Made by a program: the position numbers and the translations under genes | NCBI RefSeq assembly: GCF_025971945.1 | Contig: NZ_JAPDHW010000007.1 | Span: forward strand, 124,001-188,000 | Reading direction: 5' to 3' | Length of the DNA stretch: 64,000 nt | From: Chryseobacterium kimseyorum | Lineage (GTDB): Bacteria; Bacteroidota; Bacteroidia; Flavobacteriales; Weeksellaceae | The notes under the pieces: generated by a model | Told to the model about the DNA's origin: nothing | Seen by the model: only the letters and a program-made list of their open reading frames with translations | Database searches by the model: none | Part shown: positions 25,365 to 33,571 of the stretch, one piece after another | Position numbering within the stretch: the stretch's first letter is position 1 | Layout: the number at the start of each line of letters is the position of its first letter

Positions 25365-26939
25365 TTAAACCAACTTCAGATAATTCTTATTCTTCACCAA
25401 GTACAGTCCAACAAACGTCAGCAAACCATTCAGAATAATTAATTCCACACCAATCCTGTAATCAGTGTACGCAGTTACCAAATAATTAATAATATACGTA
25501 AGAACTGGCGCTAGAAGTGTTACGGCAAGAATAGAATATTTTGTTGAGATTTTAAATTTGGTAAAGATTCCGAAGGCAAATAACCCTAAAAGTGGTCCGT
25601 AAGTGTAACCTGCAATTTCCATGATGAGGTAGACAATTGATTTGTCATTCATCGCTTTGAAGACCATAATCAGAATAAAGAAAACCACTGTAAATGTCAG
25701 GTGAATTTTCATACGAAGATGTTTTTTCTGCAGTTCTGTACGGGTTTTGTCTTCATTTAAATTTAAAAGATCGACACAGTACGAACTTGTCACGGCTGTC
25801 AAAGCACCATCCGCAGAAGGGAATAAGGCGGAAATCAAACCAATGATGAAAATAACAGAAATTGTCATCGGGAAGTAACCGTTAAGTGATAACGCCGGGA
25901 ACAGGTCGTCGCCCATAATATTTTTCACGTTTCCTGCGGCATCTTTAAATCCGAAAACATTGGAAACCACTTCTTTTCCATCGACTATACTTGTAACTTC
26001 CGAGTATCCCGCACCGTTTTGCAGCGCAAACAGATAAAGTAAACCGCCTAAAAACAGGAATGCCAGATTCACAAAAAGCAATGTTCCTGCGAAAGTCAGC
26101 ATATTTTTCTTGGAATTTTTCAGATTGTCTACGGAGATATTTTTCTGCATCATTTCCTGATCAAGACCTGTCATAGCGATGGTAATAAAGATTCCACCGA
26201 GAATAGTCTTGAGGAAGAATGTTTTGGAATTGGGATCAAAATTAATGAAATGGGTATAGTTCTTCTGTTCCAAAACGGCGTAGGCTTCGCCAAAAGATAG
26301 ATTTAAATTGGATAAGATATAAACGATACAGGCAATCAAACTGATAATCATAAATGACGTCTGCAGAGTATCGGTAATCACAATCGTTTTTACACCGCCT
26401 TCAAAGGTGTATAGAAGAACCATTAATAAAAGTACCAAAGCCGTTACCCAAAACGGAACCCCTAAACCTTCCAGTAAAAATATCTGTAGGACATTTACAA
26501 CAAGATATAATCTGGCTGTAGCGCCAATCGCTCTGGAAACAATGAAAAACACTGAACCGATTTTATGAGCTTCTACATTAAATCTTCTGCCTAAATACGT
26601 GTAAATGGAAGTTAGATTCATCTTATAGTAGAGTGGGAGGAGCACTGCCGCCACAATAAAATAGCCGATGAAAAATCCGATGACCATCATGTAATATTCA
26701 AACCCGCCGAAAATATATTCGCTTCCGGTCATTTTCCCAACCGTTCCCGGTACGGAAATAAAGGTGACACCGCTTAAGCTGGTTCCTATCATCCCGAAGG
26801 CAACGAGCCACCATTTGCTTTTCTTGTTACCGATAAAGAAAGACTGGTTGTCAGAATTACGGCTGGTAAAATAGGAAATCACCAAAAGCCCTACAAAATA
26901 GACAAATACAAACAGCAAAAGTACAGTTCCTGGATTCAT
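25365..26939 (-). CDS. Sodium:solute symporter (SSS family)
   Basis: The 524-residue membrane protein has about 13-14 hydrophobic helices. It shows the SSS start SDNQSFFIGNKKSKWWLVAFGMIGTSLSG-type region and the FEGGVKTIVITDTLQTSFMI motif that typifies the family core. It then has QEMMQKN and PSADGALTAVTSSYCVDLL. It takes up an organic solute with sodium; the substrate is not predictable. It has a clear -7 box (TATATTTG at 26959-26966, minus strand) 19 nt upstream of the start. Confidence 0.88.
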   Translation of the reverse strand: MNPGTVLLLFVFVYFVGLLVISYFTSRNSDNQSFFIGNKKSKWWLVAFGMIGTSLSGVTFISVPGTVGKMTGSEYIFGGFEYYMMVIGFFIGYFIVAAVLLPLYYKMNLTSIYTYLGRRFNVEAHKIGSVFFIVSRAIGATARLYLVVNVLQIFLLEGLGVPFWVTALVLLLMVLLYTFEGGVKTIVITDTLQTSFMIISLIACIVYILSNLNLSFGEAYAVLEQKNYTHFINFDPNSKTFFLKTILGGIFITIAMTGLDQEMMQKNISVDNLKNSKKNMLTFAGTLLFVNLAFLFLGGLLYLFALQNGAGYSEVTSIVDGKEVVSNVFGFKDAAGNVKNIMGDDLFPALSLNGYFPMTISVIFIIGLISALFPSADGALTAVTSSYCVDLLNLNEDKTRTELQKKHLRMKIHLTFTVVFFILIMVFKAMNDKSIVYLIMEIAGYTYGPLLGLFAFGIFTKFKISTKYSILAVTLLAPVLTYIINYLVTAYTDYRIGVELIILNGLLTFVGLYLVKNKNYLKLV

Positions 26940-26958
26940 GCTTTAAATTAAATTTCAG

Positions 26959-26966
26959 CAAATATA
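26959..26966 (-). promoter_or_regulatory. -7 box TATATTTG of the SSS symporter gene
   Basis: It is an exact TAnnTTTG match on the minus strand, 19 nt before the start codon. Confidence 0.55.
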
Positions 26967-26989
26967 GTTTTTTTTGGGAAGCGGAAGCG

Positions 26990-27202
26990 GGGTGATGGAA
27001 GATGGAAGTCGTGTCCCACAGATTTCACGGATTTACACACATCCTTCACGGAGTTATTCAGGGGAATAAAAAACCACGAATGCACGAATATCTTCTAAAT
27101 TATTCAGATAAAATTCGTGCATTTGTGGCAATTTTAAAAAAGGTATTCTCAATCATCTGAGAAATCTGTGGGAACAATTCTTAGCGTCCACATCCATCAC
27201 CC
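26990..27202. repeat. Nested inverted-repeat element
   Basis: Three inverted pairs are nested around one centre. The outer pair is gggtgatgga (26990-26999) and tccatcaccc (27193-27202). The middle pair is 13 bp (27014-27026 and 27161-27173). The inner pair is 16 bp with one mismatch (27074-27089 and 27113-27128). It fills most of the gap between the symporter and GNAT genes. Confidence 0.65.
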
Positions 27203-27206
27203 AGCT

Positions 27207-27488
27207 TTATAACACATCTCTCAAATCCTCATTTTTCTGAAAAGTCGCTTTTGCAAACGGGCAAAGCGGAATAATTTTTTTATTGTTTTCTCTGGCAAAT
27301 TCTACAGCTTTGATCAGCATTTCCTTTCCTACGCCTTTTCCGTTGTAAGCTTCTTCCACTTCAGTGTGATCGATGATGAATCGGTCTTCTCCAGCCCAAG
27401 TGTAAGTCATTAATCCTGCTTTCTGTCCGTCAATTGAAGCTTCAAAGCTTCCGTGTTTCTCGTCGTTGTTTTGTTTTACTTCTATCAT
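27207..27488 (-). CDS. Small GNAT-fold N-acetyltransferase-like protein (COG2388 type)
   Basis: The 93-residue protein matches the short YidJ/GTLF3B-like GNAT family. It has FIIDHTEVEEAYNGKGVGKEML, which contains the acetyl-CoA loop, and ends with KKIIPLCPFAKATFQKN. The substrate is unknown. It starts 1 bp after the OsmC gene on the same strand, so the two form an operon. A paralogue is encoded at 30594-30911. Confidence 0.85.
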   Translation of the reverse strand: MIEVKQNNDEKHGSFEASIDGQKAGLMTYTWAGEDRFIIDHTEVEEAYNGKGVGKEMLIKAVEFARENNKKIIPLCPFAKATFQKNEDLRDVL

Positions 27489-27489
27489 A

Positions 27490-27888
27490 TTATGAAAATT
27501 TGGTTTGAATTTCTATTTCGTTAAGTAATATTTTATGTACCGGACATGCATCCGCAATAGCATGAAGTCTCTTCAGCTGTTCTTCACTCAGTTCACTTCC
27601 TTCAAAATTAATGTTTCTTTTAAAAATTGCCAATTTTGTAAGCGGAAAATTTTCCAGTTCTACTTCTACATCTATGTTTTCTACGTCCCATTCTTTTCGG
27701 TCAATGTACATTCTTAAAGTTGCGGCAGTGCAACTTGCCAAAGATGTGGCGAGGATTTCAAAAGGATTAAAACCTTTGTTTTGTCCGCCTTTATCGGTGG
27801 GTTCATCGGTGATTAATCTGTTTTCACCAGCAATCACTTCCGTGTAATATTTGGTTTTGCCTAAGCTAGCTTTTACGGTTACAGCCAT
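27490..27888 (-). CDS. OsmC family protein (peroxide detoxification)
   Basis: The 132-residue protein has the two conserved cysteines of OsmC/Ohr thiol peroxidases: Cys53 in LATSLASCTAATLRMY and Cys115 in DACPVHKIL. These reduce hydroperoxides. The PFEILATSLASC segment is typical of the OsmC branch. It is the first gene of a pair with the small GNAT protein. Simple tgat repeats precede it. Confidence 0.9.
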   Translation of the reverse strand: MAVTVKASLGKTKYYTEVIAGENRLITDEPTDKGGQNKGFNPFEILATSLASCTAATLRMYIDRKEWDVENIDVEVELENFPLTKLAIFKRNINFEGSELSEEQLKRLHAIADACPVHKILLNEIEIQTKFS

Positions 27889-27964
27889 GTTTTTTATAGG
27901 TATGAGTTATGGTAATGAGTAATTTATGATTGATGATTGATGATTGATGATTGATGAAAGTTTC
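27889..27964 (-). repeat. Simple ATGATTGATG repeat upstream of the OsmC gene
   Basis: Four to five tandem atgattg words lie at ~27927-27957. The same type of sequence in the same orientation precedes other second-in-operon genes in the window. Confidence 0.5.
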
Positions 27965-28175
27965 CCACAGATAACACAGATTTCCACAGATTTAATTACC
28001 GCCTGTAAAAAATCTTTGATTTTTTAATCTTATGTGTTCTTCCTCAGCAAATCAGTTCATCTAAACTAATGTGATTGATGTGTTTGACGCTTTTGTGACT
28101 TTGTGGTTAATTTTCTCTGAGATTTTTTGCGATATCTGGTTGTGTAGTTGGAATTTCAGCTTCTATCAATCTGTT
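27965..28175. repeat. Tandem ~211-bp repeat, copy 1
   Basis: It begins ccacagataacacaga and contains accgcctgtaaaaaatcttt, then a ttttgtgactttgtggttaa block, and ends atttcagc...caatctgtt. It abuts copy 2. No ORF is supported. Confidence 0.8.
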
Positions 28176-28376
28176 CCACAGATGACACAGATTTCCACAA
28201 ATCTATTTACCGCCTGTAAAAAATCTTTGTTTTTTTAATCTTATGTGTTCTTCTTCAGCAAATTAATTCATCTAAACTAATGTGACTGAAGTGTTTAAAG
28301 CTTTTGTGACTTTGTGGTTAATTTTCTCTGAGATATCTGGTTTTGTAGTTGAAATTTCAGCTTTAAGCAATCTGTT
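28176..28376. repeat. Tandem ~211-bp repeat, copy 2
   Basis: It matches copy 1 along its length with scattered substitutions and one ~10-bp deletion. Its last ~14 bp lie inside the 3' end of the FMN reductase gene (stop at 28363-28365). Confidence 0.8.
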
Positions 28377-28893
28377 TTTTAAAATTTTCAATTTTTTCGT
28401 TTAAATCTTTTAGCATTTCAGGATTGATCACACCGCTTTCCAAATCAAAATTCTCATAAAATTTAGGCAGTGAAAAAGTTTCTTTCACATCAGCCGCAAA
28501 TTGAGGAAAGAAAGTTTTTGCCGTATTCATCACGTTTCCGCCACCGAAGCCGCCTGGTGAAGTCGACATCAAAAGCATTGGTTTATTCTGAAAAACTTTC
28601 ACATTAATCCTCGAAGCCCAGTCGAAAACATTTTTAAATGCAGCAGAATACGAGCGGTTATGTTCTGCCAGAGAGCAGATGATCACATCGCATTCTTCAA
28701 TCTGCTTCAGAAAGTTATGCGCTTCTTCAGGAAAACCTTTTTTCTCAAGATCTACGGAGAAAACTGGCATGTTGAAATCATTTAGGTCAATAAAATTGAT
28801 TTCATTTTCCTGAAAACTTTTGAGAACAAATTTTACAAGTTCTCTGTTGATGGAAGTGGAAGAGGTGCTTCCTGCAAATGCGAGTATTTTCAT
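28363..28893 (-). CDS. NADPH-dependent FMN reductase family flavoprotein
   Basis: The 176-residue flavodoxin-like protein has the start ILAFAGSTSSTSINRELVKFVL, a phosphate loop that binds FMN. It then has ADHEV-like CDVIICSLAEHNRSYSAAFKNVFDW, the usual GxxxxxPA-to-LKN region of the family, and MLLMSTSPGGFGGGNVM. It likely reduces flavins or quinones with NAD(P)H. The last codons (Gln-Ile-Ala-stop) are shared with repeat copy 2, so the C-terminus may have been altered by a duplication. Confidence 0.85.
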   Translation of the reverse strand: MKILAFAGSTSSTSINRELVKFVLKSFQENEINFIDLNDFNMPVFSVDLEKKGFPEEAHNFLKQIEECDVIICSLAEHNRSYSAAFKNVFDWASRINVKVFQNKPMLLMSTSPGGFGGGNVMNTAKTFFPQFAADVKETFSLPKFYENFDLESGVINPEMLKDLNEKIENFKKQIA

Positions 28894-29131
28894 TATTATT
28901 TTTTTTATAAAACTATTGAAAATTAATTAAGTGGAAAAAAGGACACGGTGTTTACTTCTTCTGGATGTAGTTATTATTGAAATCAATTTAATGATAATAA
29001 TTTATTGTGTTGATTTTGTAAATAATTCCTCGAATTATAGTGATTGCCTGTCTATTTTTTATGCTATGCATTGTTTTATTAAATTTTTTAGACTTAAATA
29101 TATTTTTATTTAAATTATTCGTAAATTAATT

Positions 29132-29139
29132 TATATTTG
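29132..29139 (+). promoter_or_regulatory. -7 box TATATTTG
   Basis: It is an exact TAnnTTTG match 24 nt before the ATG at 29164. No clear TTG at -33. Confidence 0.5.
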
Positions 29140-29163
29140 TAATGCAAATAAAATCAAACATTT

Positions 29164-29559
29164 ATGAAAAAAACTATCCTCATGTTGGGTGCTGTTGCGC
29201 TAATCTGCGTTACAGCATGCAAAGAAGACGCCTTAAAAACTGAGCGCGCCAAAACAGAAAGCTCTGTGGGCTCAGAAGAAAAAGTTTCAAACGGATCAGG
29301 TGTAACTGTTGACGGAGTACAAGTCCCGAAATTCAGCAACCCTGAAGTTCAGCAGTTTGCCACTGAATACGCAAAGATGGTTTCTGAAATGTCCGCAGCA
29401 TCAAGAGCAGGAGATGTAGCCAAAAGTCAGGAGCTTACGGCAAAATCGCAGGAGTGGACTGCGAAAAATGCATCTTGGTCAGCCAAAATGACTCCCGAAG
29501 ATTCTAAACTTTGGACTGATTTCATTACAGAACTTTCTGAAGCTGAAAGAAAGAATTAG
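29164..29559 (+). CDS. Small Ala/Lys-rich lipoprotein
   Basis: The 131-residue product has a lipoprotein signal with VTAC (Cys ~19). A Ser/Thr/Gly-rich linker follows, then a helical region with short repeats (KSQELTAKSQEWTAKNASW). The composition suggests a helical bundle or coiled coil anchored in a membrane. I do not recognise a family. It has its own -7 box and terminator. Confidence 0.65.
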   Translation: MKKTILMLGAVALICVTACKEDALKTERAKTESSVGSEEKVSNGSGVTVDGVQVPKFSNPEVQQFATEYAKMVSEMSAASRAGDVAKSQELTAKSQEWTAKNASWSAKMTPEDSKLWTDFITELSEAERKN

Positions 29560-29577
29560 TTTTTAATTCTAAAAAAG

Positions 29578-29612
29578 CAAAGCCTCTTATAAAACAAGTG
29601 GCTTTGTTTTTT
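29578..29612 (+). terminator. Intrinsic terminator
   Basis: A stem of 11 bp with one mismatch (caaagcctctt / aagtggctttg) is followed by a T-run. It separates this gene from the convergent pirin gene. Confidence 0.8.
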
Positions 29613-29615
29613 GTA

Positions 29616-30515
29616 TTATTTTCTGTTGAGAACAGCTTTCGGCAACGGAACATATTCTTTGTCATCTCCCGGAATCAAAGGAAAAGCTTCATAATTCTGA
29701 TCATTCCAGTCTACTTTTGCTTTGTCGATTAATTCTTTATCTGAATTCACGAAATTCCAGAAGATAAATCGTTCTTCATCAAAAGGCTCACCGCCAAAGA
29801 GATAAACCGTCGCATTTTCGCTCATTTCAAACTCACAAAGTTTGGTGTTTTTTGCAATCAGCAATTGTTTCGAACCATACGTATTGCCGTCAGCATTCAC
29901 GGTTCCGTCCAAAACATACATTGCTGCTTCACCGTAAAGATCCTGTCCGATGCTTATTTTCTGAGCGGTTTTGGTTTTAATTTCAATAAAAAACAATTTG
30001 CTGTGAACCGGAACCGGAGATTTTTTTCCAAATGCTTCGCCTGCAATCAATTTAAACTGAACTTCACCTTCTTCCCACACCGGAAGCTGGCTGGCTTCGA
30101 TGTGATGAAAAGTTGGTTCGGTCTGCTCCAGATGTTTGGGAAGTCCTACCCAGATTTGAAAGCCGTGAAGTTTTTTGTCGGTCGTTCTCAAATATTCCGG
30201 TGTTCTTTCTGAATGTACAACGCCTTTACCGGCGGTCATCCAGTTGACGGCGCCAGGTTTTATTTCTAAAGCACTTCCGATGCTGTCTCTGTGAAAAATT
30301 GATCCTTCGAGAAGGTAGGTTAAAGTTGAAAGTCCGATATGCGGATGAGCAGGAACGTCAAGATTCTGATAGTCTTTTAATTCCGCTGGTCCCATGTGAT
30401 CGATAAATACGAAAGGTCCAACTGCTCTTTTTTCACGGAAAGGCAATAATCTTCCGACTAAAAAATTTCCGATGTCTGCTGATTTTTCTTCTATGATAAG
30501 TCCGATGTTTGACAT
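29616..30515 (-). CDS. Pirin family protein (paralogue 1)
   Basis: The ~299-residue bicupin has the pirin signature GPFVFIDHMGPAEL followed by VPAHPHIGLSTLTYLLEG with metal-binding His residues. It then has WMTAGKGVVHSERTPEYL and a second cupin ending GEPFDEERFIFWNFVNS. Pirins are iron-binding; some act as quercetinases. I use the ATG at 30515 (MSNIG), because the extra N-terminal residues from 30560 are basic and atypical. The upstream GNAT gene is 78 bp away on the same strand. Confidence 0.88.
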   Translation of the reverse strand: MSNIGLIIEEKSADIGNFLVGRLLPFREKRAVGPFVFIDHMGPAELKDYQNLDVPAHPHIGLSTLTYLLEGSIFHRDSIGSALEIKPGAVNWMTAGKGVVHSERTPEYLRTTDKKLHGFQIWVGLPKHLEQTEPTFHHIEASQLPVWEEGEVQFKLIAGEAFGKKSPVPVHSKLFFIEIKTKTAQKISIGQDLYGEAAMYVLDGTVNADGNTYGSKQLLIAKNTKLCEFEMSENATVYLFGGEPFDEERFIFWNFVNSDKELIDKAKVDWNDQNYEAFPLIPGDDKEYVPLPKAVLNRK

Positions 30516-30593
30516 GATGGATTTGGTTTTTTTGTTTTTGAATGAAGCTAATTTAATCAAATATTTCTTTTGCTGATTGCTGTTTACGTAAAT

Positions 30594-30911
30594 TTAAATT
30601 TTATCGTAACCCTCAAATCTTTCGTCAACAATGCGTTTCCAGTCTGGGTTTTTTCGGATAAATGCAAAAACGTATGGGCAGAATGGAAGCAGTTTTTTAC
30701 CGCTTTCTTCGATGTACATTAATGTTTTTTCAACAACCGCTGCAGCAGCTCCGGTTCCCGCCAGTTCAGGTTCGGCTTCCGTATGAATGAGAGCAATCTG
30801 CTGACTCGTTTCTTTACAGTCAATAAACGCAAAATGACCGTTGTATTCTATTTCAAATCTCTTTTTTTCTTCGTTTTTTACCAATAGGATGTTTTCAAAT
30901 TCCGGTTTCAT
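30594..30911 (-). CDS. Small GNAT-fold N-acetyltransferase-like protein (paralogue)
   Basis: The 105-residue protein resembles the GNAT protein at 27207-27488. It shares an IALIHTEAEPELAGTGAAAAVVE loop and a KKLLPFCPYVFAFIRKNPDW end. The acetyl-CoA loop is weaker here (GTGAAA instead of GKGVGK). Function is unknown. It lies between two pirin genes on the same strand. Confidence 0.8.
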   Translation of the reverse strand: MKPEFENILLVKNEEKKRFEIEYNGHFAFIDCKETSQQIALIHTEAEPELAGTGAAAAVVEKTLMYIEESGKKLLPFCPYVFAFIRKNPDWKRIVDERFEGYDKI

Positions 30912-31034
30912 GATTTTATATATTTTAAAGGTGTTTAAATGTGATTCTTATTTTTACAAAGCTTTTCGGATAATATGCTTGGATTCTTACCAAAAAACAA
31001 CCGTTAGAAATTAAAATTAATAATTTAATAGTGA

Positions 31035-31910
31035 TTAATCTTCCAGATACCCGAATTTTCCGGTATTGAAATCTTCAAAAGCCTGCATAATTTCTTCTCT
31101 TGAGTTCATAACAAACGGTCCGTGAGGAAAAATCGGTTCATTAATCGGTTCACCGCTGATTATGAGTACAATTGAATCTTCGGTAGCTTCTACGGTAAAG
31201 CTTTCGCCGTCATTTTTGAATAAAACAAAATTATTAACCGGCGCTTTTTCTTCTCCATTGATAATGATATTTCCTTCGATAACCAAAGCTGCAGTATTGA
31301 AGTTGGCGGGGAAATTAAATTCTGCCTTTCCACCTGATTTCAATTTGGCATTCATCAGATTAATTGGAGTAAAAGTAGATGCCGGACCTCGGTTTTCCTG
31401 GAATGATCCGGCGATAACTTCAATGAAACCATTTTCACCCAAATCTACTTTTTTCATTTCTGAATTGGAGATCGCCTGATATTTTGGTTTGCTCATTTTA
31501 TCTTTTGCCGGAAGATTTACCCAAAGCTGAACCATCTGAAAGATTCCGCCCTGCTTAGACCATTCTTTTTCGTGATATTCTTTATGAAGAATGCCGCTCG
31601 CAGCCGTCATCCACTGTACGTCGCCTTCTCCAATGATTCCGCCTCCTCCTGCGCTGTCATGATGTTCAACTTTTCCCTGATAAGCAATCGTTACCGTTTC
31701 AAAACCTCTGTGTGGATGTACGCCGACACCTTTTGGTGTTTCGGATGGATTGAAGTGAAATTTTGAGTTATAATCCAACATAATGAACGGATCCATTCTT
31801 TTCATATCGAGCTTCTGTGCGCTTGGTATAAAATTATGCACCCTAAAACCATCGCCTACGAATTGAGCAGGCTTTGGTGAAATAATCATTTCTACTTTTT
31901 TAGTTGTCAT
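31035..31910 (-). CDS. Pirin family protein (paralogue 2)
   Basis: The 291-residue bicupin has the core MDPFIMLDYN then VGVHPHRGFETVTIAYQGKVEHHDSAG, with the His and Glu ligands of pirins. It continues with QWMTAASGILHKEYHE and a C-terminal ISGEPINEPIFPHGPFVMN. It is distinct from the first pirin and closer to the Pseudomonas/YhaK-like quercetinase subgroup by the DSAGGGGIIGEGDVQWMTA stretch; this placement is tentative. It has a -7 box (TAAATTTG, 31934-31941). Confidence 0.9.
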   Translation of the reverse strand: MTTKKVEMIISPKPAQFVGDGFRVHNFIPSAQKLDMKRMDPFIMLDYNSKFHFNPSETPKGVGVHPHRGFETVTIAYQGKVEHHDSAGGGGIIGEGDVQWMTAASGILHKEYHEKEWSKQGGIFQMVQLWVNLPAKDKMSKPKYQAISNSEMKKVDLGENGFIEVIAGSFQENRGPASTFTPINLMNAKLKSGGKAEFNFPANFNTAALVIEGNIIINGEEKAPVNNFVLFKNDGESFTVEATEDSIVLIISGEPINEPIFPHGPFVMNSREEIMQAFEDFNTGKFGYLED

Positions 31911-31933
31911 AATATGTCTGTTTTAATTTTAAA

Positions 31934-31941
31934 CAAATTTA
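31934..31941 (-). promoter_or_regulatory. -7 box TAAATTTG of pirin 2
   Basis: It is an exact TAnnTTTG match on the minus strand, 23 nt before the start. Confidence 0.5.
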
Positions 31942-32120
31942 GGACAGCAGAAGTGGATTAACGTTGATGTGTGTTAAGTTCGGATTTTGAGTGGGAGGGA
32001 AGGAGAGTAAGAGAACGAGAGAGTTTGAGAGTCGGAGAGTTGCTTGGAGTTTAAAAATTTTATATTCTCATACTGTAGACGAATACCCTCAAACGCTTAA
32101 ATGCTCAAACTCAACCGCTC

Positions 32121-33524
32121 CTACGATTCGGATTTCATGTTTTTTCCATCTGAGACGTGGAGTCTGCGGAAAACCAGGCTTGATAAGATGGTTAAAATTC
32201 CGACGGTGAGAAAGGTGTAGCGGAATGCATTGTGAGTTTCGTGAAGGATGAGTTCCGGGCTGTTTTCGTAAATTTTTAAAACAATTAAACCAAATGCAAT
32301 TCCAAAACCTATGGCCAACTGCTGGTTCACTGAAATCAGGGAATTCCCGCTGCTGGTCTGGAAATTTCTTAAGTCTGCAATTGAAATTGTATTCATAGAA
32401 GTAAACTGAATCGAGTTGAAAAATCCTAAAATAGCGATTACCGGAACGAACCAGAAGATAGAATCATTGATATTGGGAATTGCTAAACAGCAGATTAAAG
32501 TTCCGATCACAAAAGTGTTGACCATCAACGTTTTTTTGTAACCGTATTTATTTAAAATCCGGATTACCGATGATTTGCCAAACATTGCAGTTAGGGCCAT
32601 CGGTGCAATAATCCAACCTGACATTACTGCCGATTGGCCGTAAGCGATCTGAATCATTAAAGGAAGCAGAAGCGGAACGGAACTGATTCCTAATCTTGTT
32701 GCAAGATTTCCTACAATTCCAACACGGAATGTACGTACCTGAAATAAATTCAGAGGAAAAATTGGGTTGTTGCCTCTTTTTGCATGTCGGTAATAATAGT
32801 AGAGAAACAGAAATCCTAAGATGAAAACTAATAAGACGGGTGTGATATTCTGCATGTCGCCGAACAGTTCCAGTGAAACGGAAAGCAGCAAAGAGGCTGC
32901 CGCAAAGATCATAAAACCTTTCAGATCAAAATCGGTGTCACGCGAATTGTAATTCGGCATATATTTTAAACCCAAAACAATTCCTAAAAGTCCAATGGGA
33001 ATATTAATTAGAAAAATCCAGTGCCAGGAAAGATAATCAACCATGTAACCTCCCACCAACGGACCTAAAACAGGACCAATCAAAGCAGGAACGATGGCGA
33101 AGTTCATAGCTTTGAGCAATTCGTTTCGGTTAAAAGTTTTAATTAAAGCTAATTTCCCGACAGGAGTCATTAAACTTCCGCCAACTCCCTGAACGACGCG
33201 GGAAATAACCAAATGCGTCAGATTCTGTGAAAGTGCACAAAAGATAGAGCCCAAACTGAAAAGCACCAAAGCGAAAATAAAAACTCTTCTTGTTCCGAAA
33301 CGGTCTGCCAAAAATCCGCTTGCCGGCATAAAAACGGCTAACGTCAGGACATAACTGATGATGGCGTTCTGCATATTCAGCGGAGATTCATTCAGATCTC
33401 TTGCAATTGAGGGTAGGGAAGTATTTAAAATTGTAGAATCCAGCATCTGCATAAAAATAGCAGTTGCTAAAATTAAAGGAAGAACTTTTTTTACGGTTTG
33501 GCGGGGAGATATAGTTGTGGGCAT
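32121..33524 (-). CDS. MFS transporter, DHA2 family (EmrB/QacA-like drug exporter)
   Basis: The 467-residue membrane protein has about 14 helices. It starts with MQMLDSTILNTSLPSIARDL, the DHA2 D-x-T-I-x-N motif, then GFLADRFGTRRVF (motif A), VGGSLMTPVGKLALI, and PVLGPLVGGYMVDYLSWHWIFLIN-type motif C region. It likely exports drugs by proton antiport. No EmrA-like adaptor is next to it. The gene upstream (33572-35986) is on the same strand with a 47-bp gap, but a functional link is not evident. Confidence 0.9.
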   Translation of the reverse strand: MPTTISPRQTVKKVLPLILATAIFMQMLDSTILNTSLPSIARDLNESPLNMQNAIISYVLTLAVFMPASGFLADRFGTRRVFIFALVLFSLGSIFCALSQNLTHLVISRVVQGVGGSLMTPVGKLALIKTFNRNELLKAMNFAIVPALIGPVLGPLVGGYMVDYLSWHWIFLINIPIGLLGIVLGLKYMPNYNSRDTDFDLKGFMIFAAASLLLSVSLELFGDMQNITPVLLVFILGFLFLYYYYRHAKRGNNPIFPLNLFQVRTFRVGIVGNLATRLGISSVPLLLPLMIQIAYGQSAVMSGWIIAPMALTAMFGKSSVIRILNKYGYKKTLMVNTFVIGTLICCLAIPNINDSIFWFVPVIAILGFFNSIQFTSMNTISIADLRNFQTSSGNSLISVNQQLAIGFGIAFGLIVLKIYENSPELILHETHNAFRYTFLTVGILTILSSLVFRRLHVSDGKNMKSES

Positions 33525-33571
33525 GTAATTAAATTATCTTTGAACTTAAATCTTAAGCTTAAAATTTTTAA

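Noticed and set aside
31988-32042. Purine-rich gagag stretch upstream of the MFS gene end
   Set aside because: Low-complexity intergenic DNA with no other signal.
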